Part shown: in pieces, positions 1 to 8,255 of the stretch
Layout of the letters: every line of letters begins with the position of its first letter
Numbering within the stretch: position 1 is the first letter of the stretch
NCBI GenBank assembly: GCA_934489015.1
Contig: CAKSSN010000023.1
Span: 1 to 41,667, forward strand
Source of the DNA: an uncultured Clostridia bacterium
Lineage (GTDB): Bacteria > Bacillota > Clostridia > UBA1381
DNA length: 41,667 bases
Direction: 5' to 3'
The notes under the pieces: model-generated
Database searches by the model: none
Seen by the model: the letters and a program-made list of their open reading frames with translations, nothing else
What the model was told of the DNA's origin: nothing
Position numbers and translations under genes: made by a program

Positions 1-3000
1 TCAAAGGAGCTTGTTACGGCTGACACAGTTCTTACAAGACCTCTCGGCTACGGAAACGGCTATGCGGTAAGAATTAAAGAAGCGACAGACACGGAAAAGT
101 CTTCTCTTTCGCACTATAAGACAAATGCGCAGGAGATAACATATCTTCTCACTGAAGCGGAAAACTATTCAAACGCTGACGGAAAATATGACGAGAGCAA
201 CTGGAGCGCATTTACATCAGCAAAGAGCGCGGCAGAAAACGCGTATAAAAACAGTGAAGCGCTGACAGATGATGAAGTTCAAAAGCTTTGCAATGATCTT
301 CGCGCGGCTATCGGGGCGCTCGTTGACACGTCGGATCTCAGATTAAAGGTAAAGTATGCGGAAATGCTGCCTATGGAGGACTATTCTCCATCAGCGCAGA
401 ACGCGCTCAAGGCTGCTCTTTCCGGCGCTAAAGAGGCGCTTGATGCCGAATACAAGACGGAAACGGCAATTTCGGCGGCTGCAAGCACGCTTCAAAAGGC
501 TATTGACGGCTGCACTTTGGACGCATCGGTGCTTACAAATTCTGTATGGCTCGATGAGCTCGACTGGACATCTTGTGCAGGACATTCTAATGCCGTATAT
601 AAAAACAGGGACTACAACGGCGGAAATCTACAGCTTAAAATTGACGGAGCTGTAACGGATGTTCGCGGCGTGTTCGCTCACTCGATAAAAGAGGGCGAGG
701 CATATGTTGAATATAACATTGACGGCAAGGGTCTTGACTATTTTGAGGGCTATGTAGGAATAGACACCGATAAAATTAATATGGGTGACGTAATATTCAA
801 ATTCTACGGCGATGGCGAGCTGATTTACGAAACAGCACCGTCACTTACGGGCTTTACCGATAATGCAGCATTTGTAAGAGTGCCTATAAAAAATGTTAAA
901 AGGCTTCGTCTTGTTGCCGACTCAAACGGTGCAAACGCGGGCGACTGGGCAGTTTGGGGAAATGCACGCCTTACAAGCTATAAATATATCGGAAGCGTTT
1001 ATACGTTCTCATCCTATGATGGCGGAGAAGCAAGCGGCTTTGTCCCGGCAAATAACGCTGTGGGCGCTTCGGCAAAAGGCGTATTTTTAAGAGCTCAGAA
1101 CGATGTTTCCGTTGCAATGAAGGCTGTAAAACAAGACGGCAGAAGCACAAATCCGCATATGAAAAAGTCTTGGGGCGAAAAGGCTGAAAGCGGTCAGTAT
1201 ATCCACACAGGTCTTTCACTTTCTGCCGACAGCGCAAGCTTCTCAAACTTCGGACTCGGCGGAAAGCTTATCTGCGACTATACCGATGAAAACGGTGACG
1301 AGAAGAAGGCTCAGGAGCTTTTCATGAATGGCACGGCTATAATGGTTTCCGGCGGCAAGGTTTATGCGTTCGGAAACGAGGTGTGCACGTTCGAGCCTAA
1401 GAAATGGTACAGCGTTGATATTTTCGTAAACACCGACACAAACTGCGAAACGGTTTACTTAAACGGCGCTTTAGTGCTTGACAATATGCCGATAGCTTCA
1501 ACGCTTTCGGTTAAAAACAAGGGCTGGAAACTCAAAGGCTTTGTTGATTTGAGATTAAACAGCACTATTGCTGCAAATCTGGAGAACACATTCTACTTTG
1601 ATGACCTTTCATACGGAATAGAAAACGAAATCAAAGTAAACCCGGGTCTTACAAGCGACAGCTTCACGATAAGCGCAAACAATATTGCTTTGCCGAGCAG
1701 CGTTACAACGGCCGCGCAGGTTAAAAAGGGTCTTACAGTCCCGGACGGCGCGTCGCTTACCTGCACTATGGATTTTGCAAGACTTGTAAACGAAAACACA
1801 ACCTCTTACATTTACTATATAACAGGCGGCGGTGAGGCAAACCCCAATGACTATAACTTTAACGCGGGCAGCGGACTTTTCAGCGGCGTTTCGTATGAGG
1901 GAGGTCTCGGCGGAAGGTCTAAGGACGACCTTGCGATTACAACATCGTCGAGTGCAAATGTGTTTAATCTCGGCGAAAAGCTTTCTGAGGGTGAGTCAAT
2001 CACGATTGAAGCGGATATTCTTGCAAAGGATATTAACGCGGCAAACGGCTTTGTATTTGAGCCGTGGTTCGGCTCGGTTTCAACAAATCTGTTCGCAATT
2101 TCGGGCGGAAGCTTCTATGTAAAGTCTAATCAGGGAGGAGCTATTGTAAAGGCAGAGCCGAATAAGTGGTATCATTTGGCGGCAGTATTTACTTATAACT
2201 CAAATGAGGTAAGAATTTTTGCAAACAATGCTGACTGCGGCATATACAGAATAAATGCACCCGTTACGGAGTTTACAAGAATTAAGTATACGGGGAAAGC
2301 AGGCGCATATGTTGACAACGTAAGATGGTACAGAGGAGAGTATGCTCCTTATGACGAGCCGAAAATAATCTCCGGTGAGGACTACAGAGCAGGAAGCGGA
2401 AAAATAACGCTTTATGACACGACAAAAACGGTCGGAGGCTTTAAGTCAATGCTGAAAACCGAAGGCGGCACGGCTTATGTTTACACGGACGACAGCTTTG
2501 CGTATGAAGCGTCGGACAACAGCACAATTTCGGACACAATGTGCGTTGCGGTCAGAAGCGATGATGAAACACATATTGCATACTACACGATAAGAAAGGC
2601 TCTTACGCCCGGAGTGAGCAATGCAAAGCTTGTTTATAACGACGGAAAATCTCTCGGCGCGGTTGCCGGCGCTCTTGAAGCCGGAGAATACACGCTCTTG
2701 GCGGATTTTGAAGCCGAAAGAGAGGGCGAGCAGACTTATACAATGTATATCGTGAAATATAACGAGGGAAGGCTTTGCGAAATACTTTCAAAACCTGTTA
2801 CGGTTACGCAGGATAACCCGTATGTGCATGAAAGTCTTGGCTTTACATATCTTATTGACCCCAATAAGAGCATAGACGAGATTAAGGCGTTTATCTGGGG
2901 AGAAAATATGAAGCCCGAAAGTGAGGTTTTCTCGGAGAAGAAGCCGGCTTATGCCGATAAGGACGCGTATGTTATTCTTATGGGCGACTCGCTCGGTCAG

Positions 3001-3759
3001 TCGTATCCGTTCAGAAGCGTTTACCCGAACGGAAACAGCGGCGAAACCAACTTGCAGGGCTGGGGATATTTCTATGACAAGTATTTCGGCGACAATATAG
3101 CCGTTATGAACATGACGCGCAGCGGCTGGAGAGCGTACTGCTATACGGAATACAGAACATATCGCGACAACACGGTTGACTATTATACGAATTTCCATAA
3201 CATAAGCGGAATGATAAGCGAAATTAAGGCTAAAAATCCGAATGCAGAAATTTATATTGTTATGTCAATCGGAACGAATGACAAGGAAATGGTTGACGGA
3301 GAATATAAGCTGCTTTCAAGATATGAAAGCGATCTTAGAATGATTGCAAACGGCTACCGTATTTTAAAGAGCGGAAATGTTTATTATCCGACTACCGATG
3401 AAAACGATACCGCTGAGGAGATTATAAGAGTTCGCGGCACTGAGGAGCTCGGCGCAAAGCTTATACTTGTTTCGCCGTATACAATGCTCTGGTGCTCTCC
3501 CGGAAACGCTATGAGGGGCTATCATGAGGAGGCTTCTGCCGTTATGGAAAAGGTTGCCGGCAGCGAGGATAATGTGTATTTTGCAAATACATGGCCACTG
3601 TTTGAATATCTCTATGCAGACGGAACAACAAAGGAAGCGGAAAAGTATCTCGTTTCCGATAAGCTTCACTTTAATTTATCGGGCGCGGAGCTTGTAGCTC
3701 AAAAGCAGCTTGAGGCTGTTTCGGCGCTCGGTACGGGGCTTGAAAGGTATCTTAAATAA
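1..3759 (+). CDS. Secreted multidomain SGNH/GDSL esterase-like protein (5' end outside window)
   Basis: The reading frame is open from the first base, so this is the C-terminal 1252 residues of a larger protein; the first in-frame ATG (364) is internal. Visible order: two FIVAR-like helical repeats (about 41-105 and 115-175), an NPCBM-like carbohydrate-binding module (about 182-325, starting VWLDELDW), two LamG/concanavalin-like beta-sandwich stretches (about 335-540 and 625-790), a beta-rich linker, and a C-terminal SGNH hydrolase domain (about 985-1250). The hydrolase has block I GDS (residues 995-997, nucleophile S997), a GTND block III and the block V pair D1220/H1223 in DKLHFN. Such proteins are usually exported and remove acyl groups from glycans; that role is inferred from the family. 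Signal peptide and anchor would lie outside the visible part. No carbohydrate-active neighbour is immediately downstream; a terminator follows. Confidence 0.85.
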   Translation, partial: SKELVTADTVLTRPLGYGNGYAVRIKEATDTEKSSLSHYKTNAQEITYLLTEAENYSNADGKYDESNWSAFTSAKSAAENAYKNSEALTDDEVQKLCNDLRAAIGALVDTSDLRLKVKYAEMLPMEDYSPSAQNALKAALSGAKEALDAEYKTETAISAAASTLQKAIDGCTLDASVLTNSVWLDELDWTSCAGHSNAVYKNRDYNGGNLQLKIDGAVTDVRGVFAHSIKEGEAYVEYNIDGKGLDYFEGYVGIDTDKINMGDVIFKFYGDGELIYETAPSLTGFTDNAAFVRVPIKNVKRLRLVADSNGANAGDWAVWGNARLTSYKYIGSVYTFSSYDGGEASGFVPANNAVGASAKGVFLRAQNDVSVAMKAVKQDGRSTNPHMKKSWGEKAESGQYIHTGLSLSADSASFSNFGLGGKLICDYTDENGDEKKAQELFMNGTAIMVSGGKVYAFGNEVCTFEPKKWYSVDIFVNTDTNCETVYLNGALVLDNMPIASTLSVKNKGWKLKGFVDLRLNSTIAANLENTFYFDDLSYGIENEIKVNPGLTSDSFTISANNIALPSSVTTAAQVKKGLTVPDGASLTCTMDFARLVNENTTSYIYYITGGGEANPNDYNFNAGSGLFSGVSYEGGLGGRSKDDLAITTSSSANVFNLGEKLSEGESITIEADILAKDINAANGFVFEPWFGSVSTNLFAISGGSFYVKSNQGGAIVKAEPNKWYHLAAVFTYNSNEVRIFANNADCGIYRINAPVTEFTRIKYTGKAGAYVDNVRWYRGEYAPYDEPKIISGEDYRAGSGKITLYDTTKTVGGFKSMLKTEGGTAYVYTDDSFAYEASDNSTISDTMCVAVRSDDETHIAYYTIRKALTPGVSNAKLVYNDGKSLGAVAGALEAGEYTLLADFEAEREGEQTYTMYIVKYNEGRLCEILSKPVTVTQDNPYVHESLGFTYLIDPNKSIDEIKAFIWGENMKPESEVFSEKKPAYADKDAYVILMGDSLGQSYPFRSVYPNGNSGETNLQGWGYFYDKYFGDNIAVMNMTRSGWRAYCYTEYRTYRDNTVDYYTNFHNISGMISEIKAKNPNAEIYIVMSIGTNDKEMVDGEYKLLSRYESDLRMIANGYRILKSGNVYYPTTDENDTAEEIIRVRGTEELGAKLILVSPYTMLWCSPGNAMRGYHEEASAVMEKVAGSEDNVYFANTWPLFEYLYADGTTKEAEKYLVSDKLHFNLSGAELVAQKQLEAVSALGTGLERYLK

Positions 3760-3804
3760 CAGATTGCAATTTAAGTGTTAAATTGCAGAGATGTTTATTT
3801 TGAA

Positions 3805-3833
3805 GGGGCGCTGCGGCAGGCAGCGCTCCTTTT
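3805..3833 (+). terminator. Intrinsic terminator of the esterase gene
   Basis: A 10-bp stem (3805-3814 with 3820-3829, one G-T pair) around a 5-nt loop is followed by TTTT. It lies 45 bases after the stop codon. Confidence 0.8.
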
Positions 3834-3967
3834 CTGCGCTTGTGATTATTTGTTTTTGTAAATAAATATTCGCTCCGCATGTTTTAACATTTGCATTTTA
3901 ATATAGCCGAAATTTATGAATATAAAAAAATTAAGTAAGCAAAGAATATACAATCAAATCCGAAAGC

Positions 3968-3989
3968 AAAAAAGGCGGAAAGATCCGCC
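3968..3989 (-). terminator. Distal duplicated terminator for the SSB-like gene
   Basis: Minus-strand hairpin (stem GGCGGA/TCCGCC, 3974-3989) followed by six T. It is the second, backup copy of the terminator at 4078-4101. Confidence 0.75.
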
Positions 3990-4077
3990 CAAGACTCTCA
4001 TCATTTTAGAGTTGAATTTTAAGTTTACACAAAAAATACGGGATTGCCACAAGAAATATACAATCAAATCCGAAAGC

Positions 4078-4101
4078 AAAAAAGGGCGGAAAGATCCGCC
4101 C
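4078..4101 (-). terminator. Proximal terminator for the SSB-like gene
   Basis: Minus-strand hairpin with 7-bp stem GGGCGGA/TCCGCCC (4084-4101) followed by six T (4083-4078). Confidence 0.85.
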
Positions 4102-4166
4102 AAGACTCTCATCATTTTGGAGTTGAATTTTAAGTTTACACAAAATACGAGATTGCCCACCGTGTT

Positions 4167-4832
4167 TTATTCCTCTTCAAAAGGCTCTGTTTCCGGCTCC
4201 TCATTTTCTTCGCCCTCAACCACTCTTTCAAGGCGATTTACCGAAACCTCATAAGCCGTTTTTATTACAACCTCGTCATCGGTTATATGCTTCTGATATG
4301 TTCTCGACTGAATTCTGCCCCATATCCTTATATGCTCGCCTACGCCGAAGCTATTGCAGTAGCGCGCATTTCTGCCCCATGCGATAATGGGGATATAATC
4401 GGACTTATTATATGTTCTGTTGACAGCTAAAAGCATATCGGTGATTTCTCTTCCGAACGGAGTGGTCCTGTAAACAGGCTCCTTGCATATAAAGCCGTCA
4501 AGATAAAGCATGTTCGGATTTTGCGGAAATTCTTCGTCATATTTTCTTATATCCTTTGCAAAAACCGTCAGCACGAGCCTGCTTGAGCCCTCCTCAGTGC
4601 TGTTATATGAACGAAACTGACCGTCAACCTCGATACAATCACCCACATTACAGTCACAGCTGCATAAAAGGCGTTCAGAGGTTAAAACCTTGATTAAGTC
4701 ATATGTGCCGCTAAGACGCGGAACCTTAAGCGTAAATATGTAAAATTTTTCGCCGTAAACCTGGTGACTGAAGGTCAGTTCGTCGTTGACGTTTCCTATA
4801 AGAGTTGCTTGATTGTTTCCATTGTATTCCAT
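4167..4832 (-). CDS. ssb: Single-stranded DNA-binding protein with two OB folds
   Basis: 221 residues, about 50 more than a typical bacterial SSB. The second half (about 105-205) is a recognisable SSB OB fold: LDGFICKEPVYRTTPFGRE, a conserved IIAWGRNARY strand, then GEHIRIWGRIQSR. The first half (about 5-100) looks like a second, divergent OB fold (GNVNDEL, YIFTLKVPR, GDCIEVDGQFRSY). The C-terminus is acidic and ends EPFEEE, recalling the acidic protein-interaction tip of SSB but without the usual DDIPF ending. The start is supported by AGGAGG six bases upstream of the ATG. The gene is monocistronic, divergent from folC, and ends at duplicated terminators. Its likely role is binding single-stranded DNA during replication or repair. 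It may be a second, accessory SSB, since it is not next to rpsF/rpsR. Confidence 0.85.
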   Translation of the reverse strand: MEYNGNNQATLIGNVNDELTFSHQVYGEKFYIFTLKVPRLSGTYDLIKVLTSERLLCSCDCNVGDCIEVDGQFRSYNSTEEGSSRLVLTVFAKDIRKYDEEFPQNPNMLYLDGFICKEPVYRTTPFGREITDMLLAVNRTYNKSDYIPIIAWGRNARYCNSFGVGEHIRIWGRIQSRTYQKHITDDEVVIKTAYEVSVNRLERVVEGEENEEPETEPFEEE

Positions 4833-4945
4833 ACTAATCCTCCTGTTTTTTTCTTTAAATGCCCGTGCATTTGAAGTGTTTTTTCTGTTTACAGTTATAT
4901 ATATGCTTAAAATGTGAAAAATATTACTGCTTTTTTAAATTTAGG

Positions 4946-4974
4946 TTGACAAATTTCAACCCGTGTAGTAAAAT
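4946..4974 (+). promoter_or_regulatory. Sigma-A promoter of folC
   Basis: TTGACA (4946-4951), 17-bp spacer, TAAAAT (4969-4974). Predicted transcription start is near 4981, leaving a leader of about 110 nt before the preferred folC start. Confidence 0.8.
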
Positions 4975-5092
4975 ATATTTTATATAAGTATACATCATTG
5001 AGCTTTTTTTGTCAACGGAGTTTAAAATCATTTTACAAAAAGTATACAAACTTAATTTTTATGATGTATTTTATCGGAAGGACGGGTCACTA

Positions 5093-6304
5093 ATGACATA
5101 TGAAGAAGCAGTCGGATATATTCATTCGGCGCCGAAATTTTCAAAGGAGCTCGGCAACCGCGCGCTTAAAATAATTCTCGAAAAGCTCGGCAGTCCGCAC
5201 AAAAAACTTGAATTTGTCCACATTGCCGGAACGAACGGAAAAGGCTCAACGGCGGCAATGCTTGAAAGTATGCTGCGCAGCGGCGGATACAAAACAGGGC
5301 TTTTTACATCGCCGTTTATCGAGCGCTTTAATGAGCGAATATGCTTTTGCGGCGAGGCTATAGATGACGGAGAGCTTGCACATTACACCGAAGCGGTAAA
5401 ATGCTGCATGGAGGAGTGCAACACGTTTTTGTCGGAGTTTGCGATTATATTTGTCGTTTCGCTGCTTTATTTTCTTGAAAAAGGGTGCGACATTGTCGTT
5501 TTGGAAGCAGGACTCGGCGGCAGGCTTGACGCAACAAACGCGATAGAGAAAAGCCGCGTTTGCGTTATAACAAAAATCGGGCTTGACCATATGCAGTATC
5601 TCGGTGACACGAAAGAAAAAATAGCTGCCGAAAAATGCGGCATAATTAAAGAGGGAGGCATTGCGGCGGTTTATCCGGAGCAGGACGAGAGCGTTTTGGA
5701 GGTTATAAAAAAGCATTGCGGCGAAAAGGGGGCAAGACTTTGTGTAGCGCCTATGCTGCAAAATTGCGGCGAAAAATTAATATATAACGGAAAAGAGGTA
5801 AGCCTTTCGCTTTCGGGTGATTATCAGGGTGCAAACGCGTCTTTGGCGGCAAGGACGGCCGAACTTTTGGGGCTTGATGAGAAGCATATTATATACGGCC
5901 TTGAGCATACGTTCTGGCCGGGCAGGTTTGAGTGGATAACGGACAGGCTTTTGCTTGACGGCTGTCACAATGCCGACGGTGCGGAGGCGTTCAGGAAAAG
6001 CGCCGAAAAAATAAACAGAAGCATAACGATTGTCACGTGCGCTATGAGCGATAAGCAGACGGACGCTATTGCACGCAGCCTTTCCGGGATAACTGACAGC
6101 ATTGTTGTAACGGAGCTTGACATGGCGCGAGCGGCTAATGCCGAATTTTTTGCGGCGGAGTTTGAAAAATGCGGCAAAGCGGTGAAAATTATAAAAAATC
6201 CGTTTGAGGCGATTGAATATGCGCTGTCGAAAAGCGAGGTTTGCGCTGTTTGCGGCTCTCTTTATCTGATAGGAGAGGTCAGAAAAAGGTTTAAAGGAAA
6301 TTGA
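5093..6304 (+). CDS. folC: Bifunctional folylpolyglutamate/dihydrofolate synthase
   Basis: 403 residues from the ATG at 5093. It is an ATP-dependent ligase that adds glutamate to dihydropteroate and folates in the cytoplasm. Mur-ligase-type features are clear: P-loop GTNGKGS (46-52), GLGGRLDATN, and the C-terminal LLDGCHNADGA block. The frame stays open back to a TTG at 5009, but MTYEEAVGYI matches the usual FolC N-terminus and GGAAGG lies about 10 bases upstream, so 5093 is preferred. The gene has its own promoter and stands alone, with no other folate genes nearby. Length is normal for the family. Confidence 0.92.
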   Translation: MTYEEAVGYIHSAPKFSKELGNRALKIILEKLGSPHKKLEFVHIAGTNGKGSTAAMLESMLRSGGYKTGLFTSPFIERFNERICFCGEAIDDGELAHYTEAVKCCMEECNTFLSEFAIIFVVSLLYFLEKGCDIVVLEAGLGGRLDATNAIEKSRVCVITKIGLDHMQYLGDTKEKIAAEKCGIIKEGGIAAVYPEQDESVLEVIKKHCGEKGARLCVAPMLQNCGEKLIYNGKEVSLSLSGDYQGANASLAARTAELLGLDEKHIIYGLEHTFWPGRFEWITDRLLLDGCHNADGAEAFRKSAEKINRSITIVTCAMSDKQTDAIARSLSGITDSIVVTELDMARAANAEFFAAEFEKCGKAVKIIKNPFEAIEYALSKSEVCAVCGSLYLIGEVRKRFKGN

Positions 6305-6568
6305 TATGGATTTCCTATGGTGAAGCCCCCACCGCGAAACAAAAAAACAGCTGCAAACAAAAATCCGCAGGCGTTAATTGGGTGAAGCAAAACCGCGCCT
6401 CTTGCGGAGCAAGCAAAGCTCCGTACGCTGCATAAAAAATTGTAAACGGAAAAATACAAAAAAGCGGGCGAAGTTTGCCCGCTTTTAAAAATTTGAACAT
6501 TAAAATGCTTTTTTTGCTATCAACCAAATATTACTTAACCGCCGTGCCGGCGCTTTTACAAAGCGGAG
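6305..6568. other. Intergenic region downstream of folC
   Basis: No gene is seen. 6320-6440 is G+C-richer and contains diverged pieces resembling the ~77 bp intergenic unit found elsewhere (GTTAATTGGGTGAAGCAAAA near 6373). A hairpin at 6461-6485 closes the region for both strands. Confidence 0.5.
6461..6485. terminator. Bidirectional terminator between folC and a minus-strand small transcript
   Basis: A 9-bp stem (6461-6469 with 6477-6485; AAAGCGGGC and its complement) is flanked by A-runs on the left and T-runs on the right. It can end folC readthrough and a transcript coming from 6647 on the minus strand. Confidence 0.75.
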
Positions 6569-6622
6569 TCATAATGAAAGAAATATTGCAATTATAAGCA
6601 AAACTGCCGAAAATTTTTTCAT
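6569..6622 (-). CDS. Possible 17-residue membrane peptide on a short transcript
   Basis: A minus-strand ATG at 6622 is preceded by AAAGGAGGAG at good spacing and encodes MKKFSAVLLIIAIFLSL before TGA. The peptide is a positively charged start followed by a hydrophobic stretch, as in small membrane peptides or a truncated signal peptide. The TGA overlaps an ATG in another frame that would add MTPLCKSAGTAVK, so a frameshifted, once longer exported protein is also possible. A strong promoter (6654-6682) and a terminator (6461-6485) bracket it, giving a transcript of about 185 nt. It could equally be a small RNA. Function unknown. Confidence 0.45.
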   Translation of the reverse strand: MKKFSAVLLIIAIFLSL

Positions 6623-6653
6623 GTTTCTCCTCCTTTTATAGATGTTTTATTTG

Positions 6654-6682
6654 ATTATATAATATTTTCTGAGAAAAGTCAA
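6654..6682 (-). promoter_or_regulatory. Consensus promoter of the short minus-strand transcript
   Basis: On the minus strand: TTGACT (6682-6677), 17-bp spacer, TATAAT (6659-6654). Predicted start is near 6647. Confidence 0.75.
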
Positions 6683-6734
6683 GGAGTTTTTAATATTTAT
6701 TTGGAAATTATAAGCCGAAAGGTGCTTTAAAGAT

Positions 6735-6768
6735 AAAAAAAGATGACGCTGCGCGTTGCAGCGTCATC
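6735..6768 (-). terminator. Intrinsic terminator of fucO
   Basis: Minus-strand stem of 11 bp (6768-6758 with 6752-6742; GATGACGCTGC) and 5-nt loop followed by seven T (6741-6735), just after the fucO stop. Confidence 0.9.
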
Positions 6769-6790
6769 AATGATAAATTATTTCTTTTTA

Positions 6791-7936
6791 TTAAAGCAGG
6801 CTTTTATAAATTTCCGCTATTTCCTCAACGCTTGTATCTCTGGGATTGCCCGGACGGCAAGCGTCAGCATAAGCCGATTTTGCAAGAGCGGGAATATCCT
6901 CTTCCTTTACAATGCCTTTAAGAGTTGACGGAATACCTACGTCCTCCGAGAGCTTGCGAACAGCGTCAACGGCTGCCTTGCGGTATTCTGCCTGAGTCAT
7001 GCTGTCAACGCCCTGAACGCCCATTGCCTTTGCAATATCCTTATACTTTTCGCCCGTATAGTCGGCGTTGTATGCCATAACAGCAGGGAGCAGGATAGCG
7101 CATGCTTTTCCGTGCGGAGTGTCGTAATATGCCGAAAGAGTATGTGCCATAGAGTGATCAACTCCGAGACCGACGTTTGAAAAGCCCATACCGGCAATGT
7201 ACTGCCCCAGAGCCATACCCTCTCTGCCTTCTTTCCCGTTTTTAACAGCGTCGCGCAGCGAGCGTGAGATAACCTCAATTGCTTTAATGTGGAACATATC
7301 CGAAAGCTCCCATGCGCCCTTTGTTATATAGCCCTCGATTGCGTGGGTGAGCGCATCCATGCCTGTTGCTGCGGTGAGCGACGAGGGCATTGTTGACATC
7401 ATATCCGGGTCAACAACGGCAACAACCGGAATATCATGAGCGTCAACGCATACGAATTTGCGCTTTTTCTCAACATCTGTAATAACGTAATTTATTGTAA
7501 CCTCAGCGGCAGTTCCCGCCGTTGTCGGCACTGCAATGATCGGAACGCACTTGTTCTTTGTCGGAGCAACGCCCTCAAGCGAGCGCACGTCCTCAAACTC
7601 CGGGTTTGCAATTATAATTCCTATTGCCTTTGAGGTGTCCATAGATGAGCCGCCGCCTATTGCAACAATGCAGTCAGCGCCGCTTTCTTTAAATTCCTTA
7701 ACGCCGTGTTTGACGTTTTCGATTGTGGGGTTTGGCTTTATATCCGAATAAAGCGTGTAGTCAATCCCGGCCTTTTCAATGATGTCGGTAACCTTTTTTG
7801 AAACACCGAATTTAACAAGATCGGGGTCCGATGCAACAAAAGCCTTTTTAAAACCGCGACTTTTTATTTCATCAGGAATTGCGTTAATTGCGCCTGCGCC
7901 GTGATAAGAAGTTTCATTCAGCATAAATTTGTTCAT
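6791..7936 (-). CDS. fucO: Lactaldehyde reductase (1,2-propanediol oxidoreductase)
   Basis: 381 residues, an iron-dependent (group III) alcohol dehydrogenase. It reduces L-lactaldehyde from fucose or rhamnose breakdown to 1,2-propanediol with NADH. By memory it is strikingly close to E. coli FucO along its length (for example TTAGTAAEVTINYVITD and NTPHG/DTPHG blocks). The metal ligands D194, H198, H261 and H275 line up with D196/H200/H263/H277 of E. coli FucO, and the GGGS nucleotide motif is at 94-97. RBS AAGGCGG precedes the ATG. It is transcribed alone from a consensus promoter that carries a palindromic operator. Remnants of an AraC-type regulator and a GH29 fucosidase lie just upstream, so it is probably the surviving member of a fucose-utilisation locus. 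Confidence 0.93.
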   Translation of the reverse strand: MNKFMLNETSYHGAGAINAIPDEIKSRGFKKAFVASDPDLVKFGVSKKVTDIIEKAGIDYTLYSDIKPNPTIENVKHGVKEFKESGADCIVAIGGGSSMDTSKAIGIIIANPEFEDVRSLEGVAPTKNKCVPIIAVPTTAGTAAEVTINYVITDVEKKRKFVCVDAHDIPVVAVVDPDMMSTMPSSLTAATGMDALTHAIEGYITKGAWELSDMFHIKAIEVISRSLRDAVKNGKEGREGMALGQYIAGMGFSNVGLGVDHSMAHTLSAYYDTPHGKACAILLPAVMAYNADYTGEKYKDIAKAMGVQGVDSMTQAEYRKAAVDAVRKLSEDVGIPSTLKGIVKEEDIPALAKSAYADACRPGNPRDTSVEEIAEIYKSLL

Positions 7937-7975
7937 AAAAATCCGCCTTTCTTTTTTTGACTTTAAAATTACCTC

Positions 7976-8002
7976 TGATTAATGCACGTTATGTATTAAT
8001 CA
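7976..8002 (-). promoter_or_regulatory. Palindromic operator candidate at the fucO start site
   Basis: Perfect 8-bp half-sites TGATTAAT (7976-7983) and ATTAATCA (7995-8002) are separated by 11 bp. They lie immediately downstream of the -10 box, across the predicted transcription start (~8001), where a repressor would block transcription. The cognate regulator is not identified. Confidence 0.6.
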
Positions 8003-8007
8003 CCCTC

Positions 8008-8036
8008 ATTATACAATACAGCTTTTAAAATGTCAA
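8008..8036 (-). promoter_or_regulatory. Sigma-A promoter of fucO
   Basis: Minus strand TTGACA (8036-8031), 17-bp spacer, TATAAT (8013-8008); both boxes are perfect consensus. Confidence 0.85.
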
Positions 8037-8058
8037 GCGTTAATTTGTTGTTTTTTTA

Positions 8059-8253
8059 TTAAAATTTTTCGTTTTCTCTGTACTGCGACGGCGTTTTTCC
8101 GGTATTTCTCTGAAAAATTTCGCTGAAATATCTCGTATCGGCATATCCGACTCTTTCGGCAATTTCGTAAACTTTAAGGTCGGTGTTTTTCAAAAGCTCC
8201 TTTGACTTTTCAATTCTTGTACGTATGAGATAATTTTTAAAGGTTTCGCCCGT
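8059..8253 (-). pseudogene. AraC-family regulator, C-terminal HTH remnant
   Basis: The minus strand encodes the last ~65 residues of an AraC/XylS regulator: TGETFKNYLIRTRIEKSKEL, then a second helix-turn-helix with VYEIAERVGYADTRYFSEIF and the family ending GKTPSQYRENEKF before TAA at 8059. Upstream of T-G-E-T the frame hits a stop within three codons and there is no start, so at least three quarters of the gene is missing. It points toward fucO and was probably its activator or that of the fucosidase. The break falls at about 8253-8256, where a fucosidase fragment begins on the other strand. Confidence 0.85.
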
Positions 8254-8255
8254 AA

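Larger units (their letters stand above)
3943..4158. repeat. Two direct copies of a ~107 bp segment carrying a terminator
   Basis: 3943-4049 and 4052-4158 are near-identical direct copies, differing at a few positions (one G in the hairpin, A/G and small indels). Each contains a hairpin ending in an A-run, so on the minus strand each is an intrinsic terminator for the SSB-like gene. The second copy begins 8 bases from that gene's stop. A tandem duplication of the gene's 3' untranslated region is the simplest explanation. The remainder of 3834-3942 holds nothing recognisable. Confidence 0.9.

Noticed and set aside
3916..4254. 112-codon plus-strand ORF between the esterase and the SSB-like gene
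   Set aside because: It translates the duplicated terminator twice and runs antisense into the SSB-like gene; no RBS.
5009..5092. 28-codon N-terminal extension of FolC from TTG 5009
   Set aside because: No RBS at the TTG; the family N-terminus begins at the ATG at 5093.
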